From Opitutia bacterium (GTDB lineage Bacteria; Verrucomicrobiota; Verrucomicrobiia; Opitutales; JANYDI01): DNA of 10,531 nt. The notes under the pieces are model-generated. The model saw only the letters and a list, made by a program, of their open reading frames with translations. It did not search any database and was not told the origin of the DNA. Position 1 is the stretch's first letter. Every line of letters begins with the position of its first letter. Below are positions 6,290 through 10,531 of this stretch, piece after piece. Location of the stretch: NCBI GenBank assembly GCA_025363695.1, contig JANYDI010000139.1, forward strand, positions 1 to 10,531, given 5' to 3'. The position numbers were made by a program, and so were the translations under genes.

Positions 6290-6775
6290 CTTTTTGCCGG
6301 CAAAGGAAAACACCTCCTCCAGAGCCGCAATCATGCCCTTCATGTCCGTGGCATACCAAAGAATGTTAGCTCCCAGCAGCGTTTGCCAATGCTCGCGCAC
6401 AGGGGCGCTGAGGTAATAGGTCGTGGCAACAAAAAAGAAGTCATCAATCTTGGCATAGGGGAGCGTCCAGGTTGCCTGGCAGAGGTCCAGGTCTAGGTCA
6501 AACTCAAGGATGGGCGCCTTTTCGTAATGCGACAGATCGACTAGGCCGATTTGCTCCTTTTCGAGCACATCCGCAATGAGCTTGGATTCATCCAGGACGC
6601 CCAGCCGAAAGATAAGAATTTTGAGCAAGCTAGCTTCCTGCGGGGCATTCGACTGAATCAGCTCAAGGAGCTTTTCGTTGGCCTTTTCGAGGTCTGCTTC
6701 CAAGACAAGACCCCGCTGGACCAACACGGGCCCCAAAAAACGATTAGCACGGAGGATCAATGATCTATGTTCCAT
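6287..6775 (-). CDS. Orphan GspE N-terminal (MshEN-like) domain protein
   Basis: This 162-residue protein resembles the N-terminal region of type II secretion/type IV pilus ATPases (GspE, PilB, MshE) without the ATPase part. Residues 12-37 (FLGPVLVQRGLVLEADLEKANEK) and 50-73 (LLKILIFRLGVLDESKLIADVL) are the two repeated LG-x-L-x-x-G-x-x-x-x-x-x-L helices of that fold. IGLVDLSHYE (76-85) and the segment WTLPYAKIDDFFFVATTYYL (103-122) match the GspE-N beta region, and MIAALEEVF near the end fits the last helix. The c-di-GMP-binding motif of MshEN domains is degenerate: the leading Arg is Phe or Leu and the terminal Gln is missing. Role unknown; a regulator or adaptor of a pilus or secretion machine is possible. 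ATG at 6775 is chosen over an in-frame ATG at 6841 that lies in repeat DNA. No Shine-Dalgarno is seen. Confidence 0.68.
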   Translation of the reverse strand: MEHRSLILRANRFLGPVLVQRGLVLEADLEKANEKLLELIQSNAPQEASLLKILIFRLGVLDESKLIADVLEKEQIGLVDLSHYEKAPILEFDLDLDLCQATWTLPYAKIDDFFFVATTYYLSAPVREHWQTLLGANILWYATDMKGMIAALEEVFSFAGKK

Positions 6776-6810
6776 AGGGGTGGGTAGGGCCTGAAGTGTT
6801 GAAAGTGAAA

Positions 6811-7080
6811 GGGCCAAGGGGCATGCCCCTTGGATCCCCATAGGAAGGCGATTTCTTTTTTATTCACGCATAAAAAAGAAATCGCCTTCCTCAATGGACA
6901 TACAAGACCCGTCACAGATCGCTTTGCGATCAACCTTCGATGAACAAATGAACGATCGCGAAGCGATCTGTGAGGGGCTTAGTATATTCTTCCCGATAGC
7001 GATTTATCTAAAATGCGTTAGCATTTTAATAAATCGCTATCGGAAAGGGGATCCTAAGGGGCGCAAGCGCTCCTTAGCCC
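6811..7080. repeat. Complete mirror-image palindromic composite (A-B-C / C'-B'-A')
   Basis: Left half: A, a 20-bp perfect palindrome at 6814-6833, then GGATCCCC, then B with a 20-bp perfect stem (6843-6862 against 6871-6890), then C around 6905-6930 (CACAGATCGC-TTT-GCGATC). Right half in reverse order and orientation: C' at 6954-6982, B' with a 15-bp stem (6993-7007 against 7029-7043), GGGGATCC at 7047-7054, A' at 7056-7074. TCACAGATCGCTT (6912-6924) and its reverse complement (6961-6973) tie the halves together. The composite lies between two divergent genes, so it is upstream of both. Confidence 0.88.
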
Positions 7081-7106
7081 AAGCGCTCCCTAGCCCTACT
7101 ATAAAC

Positions 7107-7136
7107 TTGCTTACGATAGCACAATTCGGCTCTAAT
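7107..7136 (+). promoter_or_regulatory. Weak candidate promoter for the epimerase gene
   Basis: TTGCTT at 7107-7112 (3 of 6) and TCTAAT at 7131-7136 (5 of 6) are spaced by 18 bp, 12 bases before ATG at 7149. There is no Shine-Dalgarno between. The -35 match is poor, so this is tentative. Confidence 0.3.
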
Positions 7137-7148
7137 GGCCAGACATTT

Positions 7149-8093
7149 ATGGCAAGTATTTTCATCACGGGAGCCACGGGCTTTTTGGGCAAGGAGATCG
7201 TCAGGCAGCTCTTGGCCGCGGGGCATACGGTCCGGGCCTTGAGCCGTACACAGCAGGGCTCAGAGAACCCGAATTTGCGGTGGATACGCGGAAGCCTGAC
7301 GGAGCTGCCTGCGCTGGAGCAGGGCTGCTTGGGGGCCCATGCTATCATCCACACGGCAGCGCTTACGGGGCTATGGGGGCCCTACAAGGCCTTTTTTAGG
7401 GCGAACATTTTGGGGACGCAGCACCTCTTGGTGGCGGCCAAGGTGGCACGGGTGCCGCATTTTATTTATACCAGCTCGCCCAGTGTCGTCTATAACGGAA
7501 CGGCCATCCAGGACGGCGATGAATTTTTGCCCTACGTGGACCTCAAGCAAAAGGCACCGCCTTATGTGTTTACGAAGGCCTATGCGGAGTTTTTGGTGCT
7601 TAGGGCGCAGCAGCAGGGGAGCTTCCATGCGGTGGCGTTACGGCCGCATCTGATCTGGGGTCCGCAGGAACCGCATATGCTGCCGCGCTTGCTAAGCCGG
7701 GCGCAGGCGGGGCGTTTGCGGCAAATTGGGCCTGGGGACAACCACGTCTCAATGACGCATGTGAGTAATGCTGCCCGGGCGCATCTAGACGCGCTTGACG
7801 CGCTGCAAAAGGGTTACAGCGGCGGTGAAGCTTTTTTTATCAATGACCAGGAGCCCGTGGCCCTGTGGCCTTGGATTACCCAAAAAGTCGAAGCCGCTGG
7901 GTTTTCCCTGCAGCCCAAGCCGCTCAGCCTCAAGGCCGCCGTAGCCTGGGGTGCTTTTTTTGAGGCCATCACGCCCAGCTTTATAGAGCCACCGATGACG
8001 CGTTTTTTGGCCCACCAGCTGGCTTTGGACCACACGTTTTCGATTACAAAAGCCAAGAGCTTGCTGGGCTATGCCCCTAAGGCCCATGATTAA
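7149..8093 (+). CDS. NAD(P)-dependent epimerase/dehydratase (extended SDR, 3-beta-HSD type)
   Basis: The 314-residue protein is an extended short-chain dehydrogenase. The Rossmann motif is TGATGFLG (7-14). HTAALTGLWGPYKAF carries the usual strand-4 Ala and the loop of the 3-beta-hydroxysteroid dehydrogenase/OleD-like branch. YTSSPSVVYNG holds the catalytic Ser region, and Tyr139 and Lys143 form the YxxxK pair (YVFTK). LRPHLIWGP, the substrate-side loop, follows. Substrate is unknown: a sterol-like, hydroxyacyl or sugar substrate are all open. The ATG at 7149 is chosen because the Rossmann motif begins seven residues later, as in the family; an in-frame ATG at 6894 lies in repeat DNA and would add 85 unrelated residues. 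The 3' end overlaps prmC by 8 bp, so the two genes are probably one transcript. Confidence 0.9.
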   Translation: MASIFITGATGFLGKEIVRQLLAAGHTVRALSRTQQGSENPNLRWIRGSLTELPALEQGCLGAHAIIHTAALTGLWGPYKAFFRANILGTQHLLVAAKVARVPHFIYTSSPSVVYNGTAIQDGDEFLPYVDLKQKAPPYVFTKAYAEFLVLRAQQQGSFHAVALRPHLIWGPQEPHMLPRLLSRAQAGRLRQIGPGDNHVSMTHVSNAARAHLDALDALQKGYSGGEAFFINDQEPVALWPWITQKVEAAGFSLQPKPLSLKAAVAWGAFFEAITPSFIEPPMTRFLAHQLALDHTFSITKAKSLLGYAPKAHD

Positions 8094-8937
8094 CGCCGTT
8101 TATCAAAAAACCCTTAAGCGCCTTGAGGCTGCTGGCGTCCCGCAACCCGCAGCGGATGCGCACTGGCTGCTGCAGCATGTCCTCAAGAGCACCCATTGGC
8201 GCCTGGCAGACGGCCTGACACCTGCGCAACAGCAGGAGCTAGAAGCTCTCGTGGAGCGCCGTTGCCGTCGGGAGCCCCTGCAATATATTTTAGGCACGGC
8301 CCCCTTTGGCTCCCTGTTGCTGGAAGTCACGCCCGATGTCCTCATTCCCAGACCTGAAACCGAGGAGCTCCTGGAGGCCATCCCTGCGCACTTACCAGGC
8401 AAGGTGGCGCGTTTCCTTGACTTGGGCACCGGCTCCGGCGCACTCGCCCTGGGCCTGGCTCAGCTTTATCCGCAAGCCCAGGGGGTTGCGGTAGACAATT
8501 GTCCCAAGGCTGTCGCCCTAGCGCAAAAAAATGCCCAGCGCTTTCACTTACACAACCGCATCACCTTTCATTTGGGCAACTGGTTTGAAGGCCTACAGGG
8601 GCCCTTTGACCTCATTGTCGCCAATCCGCCCTACCTTACGCAGCAAGAATGGACTCAGGCCCTTCCCGAAGTCCGTGACTTTGAGCCCAAGGGCGCCCTC
8701 GTTGCCGCCAACCATGGCCTAGCTGATCTGGAAACTCTCGTGCTGCAGGCGCCGGCCTTCCTGAGCCCAGGAGGCTGCCTCGTTCTAGAAACCGGCCTAG
8801 GGCAGCATCCGCGGCTTCACGCCTTGGCGAGGGGGTATGCGCGGACGTTTTCGACGGAAGACATTCATGGATGTACACGTTTCTTTTGGGGAGTAAAGGG
8901 CCAAGGGGACAAGTCCCCTTGTATCCCCTATCGGTAG
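8086..8937 (+). CDS. prmC: Peptide chain release factor N5-glutamine methyltransferase PrmC (HemK)
   Basis: PrmC methylates the Gln of the GGQ motif in RF1 and RF2, raising the efficiency of translation termination in the cytosol. The 283-residue protein has the N-terminal helical substrate-binding domain, the linker EPLQYILGTAPFGSLLLEV and IPRPETEELLE, SAM motif DLGTGSGAL (112-120), a motif-II Asp in VAVDNC, and the catalytic NPPY (180-183). The start at 8086 overlaps the upstream gene by 8 bp and has AAGG three bases before it; ATG at 8071 would add five residues. The natural fold seems to end at about RFFWGVK. The next 12 residues and the TAG stop are encoded by the A module and start of the B module of the downstream repeat, so the original C-terminus has been replaced or extended. 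No prfA gene is adjacent. Confidence 0.94.
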   Translation: MINAVYQKTLKRLEAAGVPQPAADAHWLLQHVLKSTHWRLADGLTPAQQQELEALVERRCRREPLQYILGTAPFGSLLLEVTPDVLIPRPETEELLEAIPAHLPGKVARFLDLGTGSGALALGLAQLYPQAQGVAVDNCPKAVALAQKNAQRFHLHNRITFHLGNWFEGLQGPFDLIVANPPYLTQQEWTQALPEVRDFEPKGALVAANHGLADLETLVLQAPAFLSPGGCLVLETGLGQHPRLHALARGYARTFSTEDIHGCTRFFWGVKGQGDKSPCIPYR

Positions 8938-9127
8938 CGATTTATTAAAATGCTAGCGCATTTTAGATAAATCGCTACCGGATGAGGCGATACAAGGCAC
9001 CCTCCGGATCGCTTCGCGATCGATGTACACGCCTTGCACGCCATAGGGTGCGATTTATCTAAAATACGTAGTATTTTAATAAATCGCACCCTAATGGGGG
9101 GTCAAGGGGGCGCCAGCGCCCCCTTGA
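8897..9127. repeat. Near-complete mirror-image palindromic composite (A-B-C-B'-A')
   Basis: Module A is 8902-8910 against 8913-8921. B has a 14-bp stem (8932-8945 against 8967-8980) with inner AAAATGC/GCATTTT. A single C hairpin sits at 9007-9021 (GATCGC-TTC-GCGATC), itself flanked by CAAGGC (8993-8998) and GCCTTG (9031-9036). B' has a 15-bp perfect stem (9044-9058 against 9079-9093), and A' an 11-bp perfect stem (9103-9113 against 9116-9126). The linker GGATCCCC is changed to TATCCCC on the left. The composite lies between two genes in tandem and starts inside the coding end of prmC. Confidence 0.88.
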
Positions 9128-9135
9128 AACTACGC

Positions 9136-9164
9136 TTGACTTCCATCTAGAGCTGAGATTGAAT
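9136..9164 (+). promoter_or_regulatory. Predicted sigma70-type promoter of gltX
   Basis: TTGACT at 9136-9141 (5 of 6) and TTGAAT at 9159-9164 (4 of 6) are spaced by 17 bp. The -10 box ends eight bases before the ATG at 9173, so the transcript would be leaderless or nearly so. GGGG at 9167-9170 is too close to the start to be a normal Shine-Dalgarno. The promoter begins just after the last repeat module. Confidence 0.5.
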
Positions 9165-9172
9165 GCGGGGAT

Positions 9173-10462
9173 ATGGTACGAGTAAGGTTTGCGCCGAGTC
9201 CGACGGGGTTTTTTCACATTGGGAGTGCACGGACGGCCTTGTTTAATTGGTTGTACGCGAAGCACACATCGGGGTGCTTTATTTTGCGGATTGAGGACAC
9301 CGATGAGGCGCGTAACACGCAGGAGTCTTTGGAAGTGCTGATCAAGGGGCTGCGTTGGCTGGGGCTTGACTGGGATGAGGGGCCTGAGGTGGGCGGGCCT
9401 TATGGGCCGTATTTTCAGAGCCAAAGGGAGGCGCTTTACGAAGAATTTATTGAACGGCTGAAGCAAACAGGACGTCTTTACGAGCAGGAGGGCGCGCTGT
9501 ACTTTAAGGTTTCGGGAAAACCTCAGCTCATTGACGACTTGGTGCGTGGCCCCGTGGAACGCCTGGAAGAAAAGGACTTCGTGGTCGTGCGGTCCAATGG
9601 GAAGCCTGTGTTCCATTTTGTCAATGTGGTGGATGATATTACGATGAACATCACGCATGTCATTCGGGGGGAGGATCATCTGTCGAACACCAGCAAGCAC
9701 CTTGAGTTGTTTAAGGCCTTTGGGGCGACCTTGCCGCGCTTTGCGCATATTCCGCTGATTCTTAAGTCGACAGGCCCGGGAAAGATGAGTAAACGCGATG
9801 AAGGCGCGCTGATTGAAGAATATACCCAGCGCGGGTTTTTGCCGGAAGCCCTGCGTAACTATTTGTGCCTACTGGGCTGGTCTCCGGGCCAGGACAGGGA
9901 GAAACTCCCGATTGAAACGCTGATCCAGCTCTTTGATTTGCCGGATATCAATCCGAACAATGCCCATTTTGACCACAAAAAACTCGCCCACCTCAACGGG
10001 GAATACGTGCGCGAGCTTCCGCTAGACGCCTTTGTTAAAGCCTGCAAACCCGCGTTAGAGCCTCAAGGCCTTGTTTGTTCCGATGCCGCCTATCTACGGG
10101 AAGTCCTAGGCTTGGCCCAAGAAAAAGTACGTGCCATTGAGGAAGTCCCCCACCTCGTACGGCCCTTGCTGAGTGATGATTTCATAATAAACCCTGAATC
10201 CCGAGAGCTTGTCTTCAAAAAAGGCGACCCCAAGGCACGCATTCAGGACTTCCTAGCCTATCTCCCTCAAATACAGACCTTTGACGCCACGCACCTCGAA
10301 GCAGCCCTCCAATCCCTCGCCCAATCCAAAAACCTAGAGCCCAGCCACTTTCTGCAACCCCTGCGCCTTGCCCTCACCGGCATGCACATGGGGCTGAGTT
10401 TTTATAGGCTCATGGCGTTGTTGGGGCAGCAGAAAGTTCAAAAGCGCCTAGAAAAATTTTGA
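9173..10462 (+). CDS. gltX: Glutamyl-tRNA synthetase, compact form without the zinc-binding insertion
   Basis: GltX charges tRNA-Glu (and tRNA-Gln in non-discriminating forms) with glutamate. The 429-residue protein starts VRVRFAPSPTGFFHIGSART with the class I HIGS motif at 15-18. LRIEDTDEAR, DDLVRGPV, the conserved VVDDITMNITHVIRGEDHL segment and KMSKR (204-208) follow, then the anticodon-binding domain to the usual end (LTGMHMGLSFYRLMALLG). It is about 40 residues shorter than the common 465-475. The missing part is between GRLYEQ (100-105) and FKVSGK (111-116), where E. coli GluRS has the zinc ligands and an extra helix region; there is no CxC or YxxxC here. Catalytic motifs are intact, so I expect an active enzyme. 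It may be the lineage norm. The ATG at 9173 is the only sensible start. Discriminating versus non-discriminating type cannot be told from sight. Confidence 0.95.
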   Translation: MVRVRFAPSPTGFFHIGSARTALFNWLYAKHTSGCFILRIEDTDEARNTQESLEVLIKGLRWLGLDWDEGPEVGGPYGPYFQSQREALYEEFIERLKQTGRLYEQEGALYFKVSGKPQLIDDLVRGPVERLEEKDFVVVRSNGKPVFHFVNVVDDITMNITHVIRGEDHLSNTSKHLELFKAFGATLPRFAHIPLILKSTGPGKMSKRDEGALIEEYTQRGFLPEALRNYLCLLGWSPGQDREKLPIETLIQLFDLPDINPNNAHFDHKKLAHLNGEYVRELPLDAFVKACKPALEPQGLVCSDAAYLREVLGLAQEKVRAIEEVPHLVRPLLSDDFIINPESRELVFKKGDPKARIQDFLAYLPQIQTFDATHLEAALQSLAQSKNLEPSHFLQPLRLALTGMHMGLSFYRLMALLGQQKVQKRLEKF

Positions 10463-10489
10463 TTCCGAAGGAATCTGTGTGGGGCTTAG
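10461..10489 (-). repeat. C module with a changed but still paired stem, directly after gltX
   Basis: Read on the minus strand this is CTAAG, CCCCA, CACAGAT and the hairpin GATTCC-TTC-GGAATC. It matches the 29-nt C module seen at 3982-4010 and (minus strand) 6954-6982 except that the stem GATCGC/GCGATC has become GATTCC/GGAATC with pairing kept. It overlaps the last two bases of the gltX stop codon and begins another repeat that leaves the window. Confidence 0.7.
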
Positions 10490-10506
10490 GGCGTGTGAAC
10501 AATTAA
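10486..10506 (+). repeat. Copy of the 21-bp TTAGGGCGTGT...CAATTAA sequence
   Basis: The sequence matches 5741-5761 at 19 of 21 positions. TTAGGGCGTGT followed by an AT-rich run resembles terminal repeats of some IS5-group elements as I remember them, but no transposase is visible at either site. The window ends 25 bp later, after a short AT-rich palindrome (TTAAAAC at 10509-10515 against GTTTTAA at 10518-10524). Confidence 0.45.
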
Positions 10507-10531
10507 ATTTAAAACCTGTTTTAATGGATCC

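Noticed and set aside
6776..6841. In-frame upstream start of the MshEN-like protein at 6841.
   Set aside because: It lies in the A module; the ATG at 6775 begins the recognisable domain.
6894..7148. In-frame ATG that would add 85 residues before the epimerase.
   Set aside because: It runs through the C, C', B' and A' hairpins, and the Rossmann motif belongs near the N-terminus.
9059..9748. 229-codon minus-strand frame opposite gltX.
   Set aside because: It is antisense to well-conserved gltX codons and has no recognisable motif; long antisense frames are common in GC-rich genes.
10526..10531. Window ends exactly with GGATCC, which could be a cloning-site boundary.
   Set aside because: GGATCC is also the normal linker of the repeat system, so its presence here needs no vector explanation.

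Overview
The window is ordinary bacterial chromosome, very probably Verrucomicrobiota and perhaps the Opitutia lineage. This placement rests on the look of the MnmG and GluRS proteins, the methyltransferase-glycosyltransferase fusion and the small orphan GspE-N-type protein; I have no database support for it and hold it at about 50%. Base composition is moderately GC-rich and even across the genes. There is no phage, conjugation or transposase gene.

Layout. 1-148: tail of a palindromic repeat, then a promoter. 149-616 (+): small exported protein of unknown function whose 3' end overlaps the 3' end of mnmG by 71 bp. 546-3802 (-): the mnmE-mnmG operon (tRNA wobble-uridine modification), joined by an ATGA overlap, with a perfect parS-type ParB site inside mnmG. 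4203-5603 (+): a methyltransferase/GT2 glycosyltransferase fusion. 6287-6775 (-): an orphan GspE-N/MshEN-like domain protein. 7149-8937 (+): an NAD-dependent epimerase/dehydrogenase overlapping prmC (release-factor glutamine methyltransferase). 9173-10462 (+): gltX (glutamyl-tRNA synthetase), lacking the usual zinc-binding insertion. Several genes serve translation (mnmE, mnmG, prmC, gltX). The mnmE-mnmG pair together with parS suggests a position near the replication origin, although rsmG and parAB are not next to mnmG here.

The unusual part lies between the genes. Every gap that is not an operon junction, plus both window edges, is filled with a modular palindromic repeat system, whatever the orientation of the flanking genes. 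Four modules recur: A, a G/C-rich hairpin (AAGGGG...CCCCTT) joined by GGATCCCC to the next; B, a roughly 50-bp AT-rich hairpin whose stem sequence differs between copies but stays perfectly paired; C, a short GATCGC-TTC-GCGATC hairpin preceded by CTAAG-CCC-CACA; and D, a 63-nt conserved core bounded by variable but self-complementary arms of 24-30 nt. Two sites (6811-7080 and 8897-9127) are almost complete mirror-image composites. A further 375-bp nested palindrome (5706-6080) with a perfect 55-bp inverted repeat lies in the 5604-6286 gap. No gene for moving or processing these repeats is in the window, so they look like non-autonomous elements. They also affect coding: the last residues and stop codon of PrmC come from repeat DNA, and spurious upstream start codons in repeats would lengthen three other proteins.
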